Assembly (NCBI GenBank): GCA_964549155.1
Contig: CAZJUG010000001.1
Coordinates: 1-56,352 of the forward strand
Direction of reading: 5' to 3'
DNA length: 56,352 nt
Origin: CAKZRD01 sp964549155
Lineage (GTDB): Archaea > Nanobdellota > Nanobdellia > Pacearchaeales > GW2011-AR1
Shown: positions 50,259 to 56,352 of the stretch, one piece after another
Numbering within the stretch: the first letter of the stretch is position 1
Layout: each line of letters opens with the position of its first letter
The notes under the pieces: model-generated
Told to the model about the DNA's origin: nothing
Databases searched by the model: none
What the model saw: the letters and a program-made list of their open reading frames with translations, nothing else
Position numbers and translations under genes: made by a program

Positions 50259-50834
50259 ATGAAAGATAAGATAAAGATATCTGAAATATCCAAAAAGTGT
50301 TATTTACAGAAAGGTTTTGATGGGAAAGGTTGTTATAATTGTAAATGTAATGATTCTTGTTGCAAGCTTAGGAAAGACAAGTATGGTGCAGATTTTGATA
50401 AAGAATCTTACGAACTAGTAATAAAGAATAGAAAATCTATAGAACCATTAGTGAATAGAAAAATTGAGAATTGTTTCGAGAAAAATTTTACGGGAGAAAA
50501 AGATTTTTTAGGTAAAAATTCTATTAAGAGTTTAAAAGGAAAAGGGGGATTTTGTATTTTTCACAAAAAGAAAGGCAGAGGTTGTATATTGTACGATTTG
50601 GTGATGCAAAAGAAAGTTAGTAAAAGAATAATTCCCTCAATTTGTAGATTGTTTCCATTGAGTTGGGAGAAGGGTAAACTTATAGTTTACACTGAACGAA
50701 GAGGAGAAGTAATCCCTGTTAGTTGTAATTGCGAGGATCCAAAGAACCATACAAAAAAGAATTTGTTAGATACGCAAAAGAAAGAAATAAAGGATATCTT
50801 GAGGTGTAAATCTCCATCGAGACTTCCAAGATAA
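50259..50834 (+). CDS. YkgJ-type cysteine-cluster protein
   Basis: A 191-residue protein with a CxxC...CC N-terminal cluster (C25, C28, C30, C34, C35) and later cysteines at GGFCIFHKK, RGCILYD, SICRLFP and SCNCED. This pattern fits the YkgJ/zinc-or-iron-chelate family, which includes proteins with SICRLFPL. A metal or Fe-S centre is expected and its function is unknown. TTTATAAA (50229-50236) is 26 nt before the ATG. Confidence 0.75.
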   Translation: MKDKIKISEISKKCYLQKGFDGKGCYNCKCNDSCCKLRKDKYGADFDKESYELVIKNRKSIEPLVNRKIENCFEKNFTGEKDFLGKNSIKSLKGKGGFCIFHKKKGRGCILYDLVMQKKVSKRIIPSICRLFPLSWEKGKLIVYTERRGEVIPVSCNCEDPKNHTKKNLLDTQKKEIKDILRCKSPSRLPR

Positions 50835-50933
50835 TGTGTTGCTCACATAATACTAAGAAAAAGAAGGGAAAATAATTTAGATTGAGGAGTGTAACGAAGA
50901 AACCCTAAAATAGATTTCTTTTGATTTAGAGAA

Positions 50934-50956
50934 ACTTTTCTTTACGAAAGAAAAGT
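50934..50956. repeat. Perfect hairpin downstream of uS10
   Basis: ACTTTTCTTT (50934-50943) pairs with AAAGAAAAGT (50947-50956) around a three-base loop, just past the uS10 stop. It resembles the A/T-rich hairpins at 12290, 24555 and 35503 and may act as a 3' end signal. Confidence 0.55.
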
Positions 50957-50959
50957 AAC

Positions 50960-51268
50960 TCAGTCAATCATTTCAATCTTAATAGAAACAGAACGAGGAA
51001 TCTGAAGCTTCATGATGTTATGAAGAACTTTGTCGTTGGAGGGCAAGTCAAGAACTCTTTTGTGTATTCTCATCTCGAAATTATCAAAAGTTGCAGTTCC
51101 ACTACCATTTGGACTCTTTCTTGTAGTAACCTTCATCTTTCTTGTTGGAAGAGGAATTGGTCCGGCTACTATCACACCAGATTTTGATGCAATCTCCTTT
51201 ATGCTTGCGATAACCTGATTAAGGTTTTCTATATTCATACTTTGAAGTTTTATTCTAACCTTTGCCAT
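50960..51268 (-). CDS. rps10: Small-subunit ribosomal protein uS10
   Basis: A 102-residue protein. KVRIKLQSMNIENLNQVIAS opens it, then GPIPLPTRKMKVTTRKSPNG and RIHKRVLDLP, the conserved uS10 loop. It is usually next to EF-1A in archaea but stands alone here. A TTTTTAAAA box near 51301 may serve both this gene and the nuclease on the other strand. Confidence 0.96.
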   Translation of the reverse strand: MAKVRIKLQSMNIENLNQVIASIKEIASKSGVIVAGPIPLPTRKMKVTTRKSPNGSGTATFDNFEMRIHKRVLDLPSNDKVLHNIMKLQIPRSVSIKIEMID

Positions 51269-51325
51269 TTTCTTGTATTTATAGCAAAAAAAGTAGCTTT
51301 TTAAAACTTGCTAATATGTATTTTT

Positions 51326-52057
51326 ATGGAAAGGGGTAGAAAAGTTTTATGGGTTCTGTTATTCTTGGTAAGTGGAACACTTTATTACATCCTTTTTGGA
51401 ACTGGAGAAATCACTGGGAATATTGCAAAATCTGGTTTTATTCAAGAAGAAGTCTTTGTGTTAAGAGTTATTGACGGAGATACTGTTGAGTTAAATGATT
51501 CCAGAAAAGTCAGAATGCTTGGAACTAACACTCCTGAAAAAAAGAGATTTATGTCTGATGAAGCAGTTGCATTCACAAAGCAGATGGAAAATCAAAAAGC
51601 TGTTTTGGAATATAAAGAAAAAGATAAATATGGAAGGGTCTTAGGATATTTATTCTTTCAAGGGGAAAGCATGAATGAGGGATTAATTAGAAATGGTTTA
51701 GCACATATTTATTATTACGACAAAGATTTTTATTATGAAAACTTAGTAAATGCTGAACTAGAGGCTAGAGAAAAGGGTATTGGAATTTGGCAAGAATCTA
51801 AAAATTTTGGATGCTTGGAATTGATAAAACTCCAATATGAAGAACCTTCGGGAAGATGTAAAAATGGGGAAGAGCTTATTTTAGAGAATAGATGTTCTAC
51901 CCTGAATGTTTTGATTAAAGATGATGCGACTCACGAATTTCCCGAGAAGATTCCTCAAGGGAGATTTACAATGAACTTTTCTTGTGTCTTTAATGATGCT
52001 GGAGATTCTTTATTTATTTGGGATGACTCGGGTTTATTAGTCTTTTATAGATATTAG
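51326..52057 (+). CDS. Membrane-anchored thermonuclease (SNase) with lamin-tail-like domain
   Basis: A 243-residue protein. An N-terminal hydrophobic anchor (about 7-28) precedes the staphylococcal nuclease domain: VIDGDTVEL (D50, D52), RMLGTNTPE (R63, E71) and KYGRVLGY (R104) are the catalytic set. The C-terminal 70 residues, beginning CLELIKLQYEEPSGRCKNGE, resemble a lamin-tail beta domain. It probably degrades external DNA or RNA. The TATA box (TTTTTAAAAC, about 51298-51306) is 25 nt before the ATG at 51326. It overlaps the convergent PAP2 gene by 44 nt. Confidence 0.88.
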   Translation: MERGRKVLWVLLFLVSGTLYYILFGTGEITGNIAKSGFIQEEVFVLRVIDGDTVELNDSRKVRMLGTNTPEKKRFMSDEAVAFTKQMENQKAVLEYKEKDKYGRVLGYLFFQGESMNEGLIRNGLAHIYYYDKDFYYENLVNAELEAREKGIGIWQESKNFGCLELIKLQYEEPSGRCKNGEELILENRCSTLNVLIKDDATHEFPEKIPQGRFTMNFSCVFNDAGDSLFIWDDSGLLVFYRY

Positions 52058-52649
52058 ACTCTATTAGTAAGATTCCTGATAGAAGAACAATCCCTCCCAA
52101 CAAGTATCCTCCAATAATATCAGAAAACCAATGTACATTTAGATATGCCCTACTCAACCCGATTATCAAAATACTGAAAGTTGAGTATAGCCAAATGTTT
52201 TTAATTTTTTTAGAGAAAAAATATGTTGAACATCCAAAGATAATTATTGCGATTAATGAATGTCCTGAAGGGAAGGAATACCCTGTTTCGGCCAGAAATT
52301 GAATTGGAGGCCTTGATCGCATTAAAACATCTTTAATTGTAAAAACAAAAAAGGAAGAAATTAGAGAGACTCCAATTAGAAAACATGCTTCTTCTTTTCT
52401 GTTCTTGAAAAATAAAAAAACTCCGAGAAGAGATAACAGAATTATAGAATAGACCGGCTCAAAAAGATGACTTAAAAAAACTGAAAAATTGTTTATCCAA
52501 CCAATCTGATTTGAAACTACAAATTGACTTATATTTTCATCGATTATTCCAATTAGAGAGCTGTTTAATGAGAATGACAGGAACAAAAATAAGACTAGGA
52601 ACCCTAAAAGAGTAAATTCCTTTAGCTTAGTTAGTTTTGTTTTTTCCAT
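52014..52649 (-). CDS. PAP2-family membrane phosphatase
   Basis: A 211-residue protein with six hydrophobic helices. The three acid-phosphatase motifs are present: KDVLMRSRPP (K-x6-RP), SFPSGHS and SRAYLNVHWFSD. It likely removes phosphate from polyprenyl or phospholipid pyrophosphates, which would recycle the lipid carrier used by the glycosyltransferases at the other end of the window. That link is inferred. Confidence 0.92.
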   Translation of the reverse strand: MEKTKLTKLKEFTLLGFLVLFLFLSFSLNSSLIGIIDENISQFVVSNQIGWINNFSVFLSHLFEPVYSIILLSLLGVFLFFKNRKEEACFLIGVSLISSFFVFTIKDVLMRSRPPIQFLAETGYSFPSGHSLIAIIIFGCSTYFFSKKIKNIWLYSTFSILIIGLSRAYLNVHWFSDIIGGYLLGGIVLLSGILLIESNIYKRLINPSHPK

Positions 52650-52654
52650 TTGAC

Positions 52655-52693
52655 GAAAGGTGGATCCGCCCCGCCGCAGGAGCGGACCCTTTC
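52655..52693. repeat. GC-rich intergenic hairpin
   Basis: GAAAGG and TCCGC on the left (52655-52668) pair with GCGGA and CCTTTC on the right (52682-52693), around a CCCGCCGCAGGA loop. Its GC content stands out against about 33% around it. It sits just upstream of the PAP2 gene start. Confidence 0.6.
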
Positions 52694-52759
52694 ACCACAG
52701 CCATGTGTGATGAATATGATAATTAGGATAGATTATTATGTTTAATAAACATTGTGGAA

Positions 52760-52927
52760 CTATCTCCTCTCAGAAGTTTGACCTGGTTGAGAGTACTTCA
52801 ATATTATTGAATCTTCTTTAGGGCAATATAATGCTCTCTCATCCCCATCTGCAAGTATGTGGAAATCTGCAAATGAGCCTATTCTTTCCCATCCCTGTTC
52901 TGCAAGAGAACCTATGTCTATATCCAT
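52760..52927 (-). CDS. Small protein, 55 aa
   Basis: The minus strand reads MDIDIGSLAEQGWERIGSFA, then a beta-rich part (FHILADGDERALYC), ending SQPGQTSERR. A TATA box (CTTTTTAAAGC, centre about 52953) is 26 nt before the ATG, exactly the leaderless spacing used elsewhere. The family is unknown. No membrane segment; one Cys. Confidence 0.6.
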   Translation of the reverse strand: MDIDIGSLAEQGWERIGSFADFHILADGDERALYCPKEDSIILKYSQPGQTSERR

Positions 52928-52969
52928 AAATCTCCAGTAAGAAATTGCTTTAAAAAGCTATCGAGTGAC

Positions 52970-53500
52970 CTATTTTTTAGAATTGATTACCCTATATGCT
53001 AAGATTCCGAATACTACTAGTATTCCTAGAAGAGTTAAAAATACTGCCAATTTGTTCTGTAAATTGAAGATTATACTCTGGAAAACTAAGATTCCTCCAG
53101 TAGCCAGACCAGTAATTTGGACAAGGTTTTCTGCAACAAATAATCCTAGAATTAGGAGAATAAAACCGAGTGTAGCAAATATGTAAAATCTGTGTTGGTT
53201 ATAGGGTTTTTGAGCATTTTCATATTCTTTTTGACAGGAGTAGTAAGGATCACAATACCCTTGTGGGCAAGGTTCTTGAACACATTTCATTGGTTTAGAT
53301 ATCCATGTTGCATTGTTTGCCTCACAAATTTCCTTTGTGATGTTTTCATCATAATAGTTTATTGGAGACTCAGAATAATCACAAAATTGGTCATACTCGG
53401 GTTCGTTGAGAAATAAACTTGTTCCAACATTTACCAAAGAAACAACAATAGCTGTCAGGATTATACTTATTAAGATTGTTAATGCAGTCTTGTTAACCAT
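52970..53500 (-). CDS. Membrane protein with Cys-rich external loop
   Basis: A 176-residue protein. A first helix (about 5-28) is followed by an external loop with seven cysteines (CDY, EICEANNATWISKPMKC, CPQGYCDPYYSC) and then three more helices (about 102-120, 124-142, 150-170). The CxxPCPxGYC pattern suggests a disulfide knot. A TATA box (ATTTAAATAG, centre about 53526) is 26 nt before the ATG. The function is unknown. Confidence 0.7.
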   Translation of the reverse strand: MVNKTALTILISIILTAIVVSLVNVGTSLFLNEPEYDQFCDYSESPINYYDENITKEICEANNATWISKPMKCVQEPCPQGYCDPYYSCQKEYENAQKPYNQHRFYIFATLGFILLILGLFVAENLVQITGLATGGILVFQSIIFNLQNKLAVFLTLLGILVVFGILAYRVINSKK

Positions 53501-53525
53501 GATATTAAAAGAGATTAAGAACTAT

Positions 53526-54341
53526 TTAAATCTTAGCTTGTGAAACTACAACCTTATTCCTTCCAGATTCCTTAGCCATATACAAAGCTTTGTCTGCATG
53601 TTGTATGATTGTATCTTTTGATATCTTCCTTTTACCAACCACACCTGCAATACCAACACTAATAGTTATTTTTTTGAAGGGCATTTTTTCTTGACCGAAA
53701 AATTTTGTATTTGCTGTCTTTTCTCTTAATCTCTCACAAATTTTTTCAGCATCTGTTGTTCCAGTTTCTGGAAATAAAATGATAAATTCTTCTCCACCAT
53801 ATCTACCAAAAAAATCGTACTCCCTTACACACTCTTTAATTATTCCGGCAAATCTTTTTAGTAATTTATCTCCAGCGATATGCCCGCACGAATCATTATA
53901 TTTTTTGAAGAAATCCATGTCTACCATTGCTACACTTGTTGGATGTCCATATCTCCCAGTCTTATTAAGTTCTCTTTTTAATTCAAAGAAGACTGCCCTC
54001 CGATTATAAAGTTTAGTTAATGGATCTATTAGTGCATTTCTTTTTTGTATATAGTACAGTTGCAATCCATACCAAAGAACCAAACATAATGAAACTATCG
54101 ATATCAAAAAGAATAATAATTGAAATATAAATAAAGACTTCAAGCTCAGTAGGGTGGTGAGAACAGAATTTCTAACCTCAAAACTTGGTTCGGTTGTTGC
54201 TGAATTCAGATAGATAGAGACCACATTTATTTTTGTATTGAATGAGATATAGATATACAATGCACTGAAAAATATAAACAGTATGAATGAGATAATTACT
54301 ATTCTCATTATGTGTTTGCTAAATCCTCTTTCGATATCCAT
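53526..54341 (-). CDS. Membrane-bound diguanylate cyclase (GGDEF)
   Basis: A 271-residue protein. Two helices (about 11-33 and 68-92) bracket a short external segment. A complete GGDEF domain follows: DPLTKLYNRR (106-115), VDMDFFKKYND with the metal Asp (D141), HIAGDKLL, and RYGGEEF (GGEEF at 182-186). The inhibitory RxxD (REYD, 173-176) is present five residues before. These parts predict synthesis of cyclic di-GMP with product inhibition. GGDEF proteins are rare in archaea. No EAL, HD-GYP or PilZ protein is in the window. A TATA box is near 54368. Confidence 0.93.
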   Translation of the reverse strand: MDIERGFSKHIMRIVIISFILFIFFSALYIYISFNTKINVVSIYLNSATTEPSFEVRNSVLTTLLSLKSLFIFQLLFFLISIVSLCLVLWYGLQLYYIQKRNALIDPLTKLYNRRAVFFELKRELNKTGRYGHPTSVAMVDMDFFKKYNDSCGHIAGDKLLKRFAGIIKECVREYDFFGRYGGEEFIILFPETGTTDAEKICERLREKTANTKFFGQEKMPFKKITISVGIAGVVGKRKISKDTIIQHADKALYMAKESGRNKVVVSQAKI

Positions 54342-54361
54342 TAAAGTTAAAGGAAGATTCT

Positions 54362-55549
54362 TTATTTAAACCTTCTCTTAATCAAAAAAACTTCGTCTCC
54401 TCTTTTTACTGAAGAAATTTTTATTCCTATGAAATCTCCCTTTTTACAAGAAGGAACTTCATTATTTTGCATTTCTATCCTGTCCACTTGAATTCTTTTT
54501 ATTCCGGTTTCGTTTCCAATTATGAAAACTTCGTCTCCTTTTTTCAGAGTTCCATGGTGCATTTTGATGCCTGCAACTTGAACCTTGGGCCAATATTTTT
54601 CTATTCTTCCGATATAAAGTTTGCTCTCTGTTTGTTCTCCATTCTCTGAATAAGAAAAATCATCTGCTGTGGGCATTTTTATATAGAACCCTGAACTGAA
54701 ACCTCTATTGTAAACTCTCCTTAATTTTTCTAAGGAATTGTTTATTTCTGATTGGGAAAGTTTTCGGTCTAGTGCCTTTCGATATTCCTGCACAACTATT
54801 GCGACATACTCTGGATTTCTATTTCTTCCCTCAATTTTGAATGAGATTATCCCGGACTTCTTCATTTTTTCTATGAATGGCAATGTGCATAAATCTTTTG
54901 CAGACATTACCCTGTTATTTTCTAATTTTAGTTCTTGACCAGTTTCTGTATCTTTTATGATATAAGACTTTCTGCAAGGATGAAGACATTCTCCGCGATT
55001 TGCAGATTTACAATGTAAAAATTGTGAAGTGAAACATCTTCCAGAAATAGAAACACACATTGCTCCATGGCAAAAACATTCTATACCTATAACCTTTGAA
55101 ATCTTTTTTATTTGTTTTAAGTTTAGTTCTCTTGCAAGAACGATTCTTTCTGCACCGAGTTTTTTGTAGAACCTTGCAGATTCTGTGTTAGAAACACTTG
55201 CTTGAGTAGATATGTGGAATGGAATTTTATGCTTCCTACAAAGTTGGATTACAGACATATCCCAACAGATTATTGCATCCACATAATTCTTGACCTTTTT
55301 AATAGTTTTTTCTAATTGTTTTAATTCGGAATCATAAATTATAGTGTTTATAGTTAGATATTTTTTGATATTTTTTGGTTTACAAAGGGAATTTATTCTT
55401 TTTAGGTCTTTGAAGGAAAAGTTTTTTGCAGAAGCTCTCATGGAGAATTCTTTTAATCCGAAGTATACTGCATCTGCCCCCTTTTCTATTGCTGCAATTA
55501 GTTGGGGGAAATATCCTGCAGGAGCTAATAGTTCATATTTTTTTTTCAT
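54362..55549 (-). CDS. U32 peptidase-family protein, TrhP/RlhA-like
   Basis: A 395-residue protein of the U32 family, now linked to prephenate-dependent tRNA or rRNA hydroxylation rather than proteolysis. LLAPAGYFPQLIAAIEKGAD opens the TIM barrel. GIECFCHGAMCVSISGRCF, GECLHPCRKSY and a further Cys are the Fe-S ligands. A C-terminal beta-barrel (about 315-390) resembles an EF-Tu-like domain. A TATA box (ATTTAAAATC, centre about 55575) is 26 nt before the ATG. Confidence 0.9.
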   Translation of the reverse strand: MKKKYELLAPAGYFPQLIAAIEKGADAVYFGLKEFSMRASAKNFSFKDLKRINSLCKPKNIKKYLTINTIIYDSELKQLEKTIKKVKNYVDAIICWDMSVIQLCRKHKIPFHISTQASVSNTESARFYKKLGAERIVLARELNLKQIKKISKVIGIECFCHGAMCVSISGRCFTSQFLHCKSANRGECLHPCRKSYIIKDTETGQELKLENNRVMSAKDLCTLPFIEKMKKSGIISFKIEGRNRNPEYVAIVVQEYRKALDRKLSQSEINNSLEKLRRVYNRGFSSGFYIKMPTADDFSYSENGEQTESKLYIGRIEKYWPKVQVAGIKMHHGTLKKGDEVFIIGNETGIKRIQVDRIEMQNNEVPSCKKGDFIGIKISSVKRGDEVFLIKRRFK

Positions 55550-55655
55550 AATTGGAGAAATCTTGAAGAGATTTTAAATGTTTGTTAAAACCCTGTTTTA
55601 ACTATATAATTACAACACTAGTAAAGTTTATAAAGGCTTGAAGAGTGTATTTATT

Positions 55656-56069
55656 ATGGCTGTAAAAACACTGGCACAATTTGAAAAAAATGTTTCTGCA
55701 AGTTTTGGATATGTTAAAAAAGACTTGTTGATGTTGAATGATGCAATTTCTGACATAAATGATAAAATACAACATTTGAGTTTGAATCATGCTGCTTTGT
55801 TAGAGAAATTACAAGGTATTACTGAAAACAATTCTGTTAAGAAAACAAAGAATGTTACAAAAGAATCTGGAAAAAAAGAAATTAGCTTCTATGATGTAAA
55901 GACAAAGAAAAGATTTAAGACAGATAAATATTCTATTCGAGTAAAAGGAGATAGAAAATTTGCTGTGGCTACTTCTCCATCAGGTGCTGCTTCTTGGAGA
56001 ATCCTTGGTTCTGCAGAAAAAAAGACAGGTACACCAAAAAAAGTTATCAAAGAAACTATTGAGTACTAA
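55656..56069 (+). CDS. Hypothetical coiled-coil protein, 137 aa
   Basis: An unknown protein. An amphipathic N-terminal coiled coil (about 5-55) is followed by a Lys-rich linker and a basic beta-like C-terminal domain (DVKTKKRFKTDKYSIRVKGD). The frame opens 18 bases earlier, but TTTATAAA (55627-55634) is centred 25 nt before the ATG at 55656. The basic C-terminal domain suggests nucleic-acid binding. It may form oligomers. Confidence 0.6.
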   Translation: MAVKTLAQFEKNVSASFGYVKKDLLMLNDAISDINDKIQHLSLNHAALLEKLQGITENNSVKKTKNVTKESGKKEISFYDVKTKKRFKTDKYSIRVKGDRKFAVATSPSGAASWRILGSAEKKTGTPKKVIKETIEY

Positions 56070-56070
56070 G

Positions 56071-56247
56071 ATGAATTCTAGACAAATTGAAGAGTTACTT
56101 TTGGAAAATTTTTCCGATATTCCTGAGGAAGGAATACACGAAGATTTACAGATTCTTCAACCCGATGGAAGCAGGGCTTGTATCTCTTACGAACTCTCTG
56201 GAAGAGGATATCAATTGATTGATCCAATGAATTTACACAAACAATAA
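56071..56247 (+). CDS. Hypothetical small protein, 58 aa
   Basis: A small acidic protein (MNSRQIEELLLENFSDIPEE and on to GYQLIDPMNLHKQ) starting one base after the preceding stop, so likely co-translated with the coiled-coil protein. The family is unknown. Confidence 0.5.
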   Translation: MNSRQIEELLLENFSDIPEEGIHEDLQILQPDGSRACISYELSGRGYQLIDPMNLHKQ

Positions 56248-56280
56248 TCTTTAAAAAGCATTTTAATTAACAAGTTATGT

Positions 56281-56352
56281 GCCTCAATAGTATAACGGTT
56301 AGTACACAAGCCTGTCGCGCTTGAGACCCGGGTTCAATTCCCGGTTGGGGCG
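56281..56352 (+). tRNA. tRNA-Asp (anticodon GUC)
   Basis: A 72-nt cloverleaf ending at the last base of the window. The acceptor GCCTCAA pairs with TTGGGGC, with discriminator G. The anticodon stem CAAGC/GCTTG encloses CTGTCGC, giving GUC. The T-arm is CCGGG/CCCGG around TTCAATT. The TATA box (CTTTAAAAAG, centre about 56255) is 26 nt upstream. Any encoded CCA would lie outside the window. Confidence 0.93.

Overview
The window is a chromosomal segment of a small-genome, AT-rich archaeon, most likely a DPANN lineage of the Pacearchaeota/Woesearchaeota type. The placement is inferred from gene content; no marker phylogeny was run. The information-processing genes are archaeal: Rpo7, Rpo11, Spt4, eS24, eS31, eS19, eL39, eL31, a probable eL41, uS10, both replication factor C subunits, a thermosome, Mre11/Rad50, archaeal Elp3 and an SRP RNA. 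Most first genes have a TTTATAAA-like TATA box centred 24-28 nt before the start codon, so most transcripts look leaderless. I used this spacing to choose many starts. A few genes (22947, 35564, 48096) instead carry a strong Shine-Dalgarno sequence in a short leader.

Layout. 1-5250: cell-envelope glycosyltransferases (GT4, GT2, GT39-like), an unassigned structured RNA at about 895-1158, and an MNT/HEPN pair under a palindromic operator. 5340-12035: Mre11-Rad50, then a RapA/SNF2-like helicase with a coiled-coil zinc-cluster partner. 12104-12625: a tRNA-Arg gene followed by three tandem units, each ending in a copy of the tRNA 3' end. 12667-16021: small accessory genes, many unrecognised. 16091-18282: gatB, a 50-residue repeat peptide and a PIN nuclease in one overlapping operon. 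18447-21044: a large secreted protein broken by 100 Ns. 21069-24485: Nth, a cyclase-fold protein with an RlmN-like radical SAM enzyme, a pilin-like protein, tRNA-Gln and eL41. 24688-29941: the two RFC genes with three small genes between them, then a Nudix/GNAT/P-loop kinase operon. 30041-31405: SRP RNA and two pilin-like proteins. 31402-36620: thermosome, the rpo7-spt4-eS24-eS31 operon, a membrane-linked winged-helix regulator, a SIMPL protein and Rpo11. 36734-43246: large surface proteins around an Era-like GTPase/DUF2073 pair, and a nitroreductase. 43394-44960: a ribosomal-protein operon with an orphan gene inserted. 45396-50166: a bacterial-type LeuRS, a lone receiver protein and Elp3. 50259-56352: uS10, a secreted nuclease, PAP2, a GGDEF protein, a U32 peptidase homologue, small proteins and tRNA-Asp.

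How the genes fit together. The cell has its own replication clamp loader, repair nucleases, transcription and ribosome components and tRNA modification enzymes (Elp3, U32/TrhP-like, RlmN-like). No biosynthetic pathway is visible, which fits a host-dependent or scavenging life style. Many genes encode secreted or membrane proteins with disulfide-type cysteines. Several genes look bacterial in origin: LeuRS, the RlmN homologue, the GGDEF protein and the receiver domain.

The least explained locus is the tRNA-Arg-linked array at 12104-12553. Each unit has an upstream inverted repeat, a TATA-like box, a foldable body and a terminal tRNA-like 3' end. It could be a tandem set of small RNA genes or nested attachment-site duplications.
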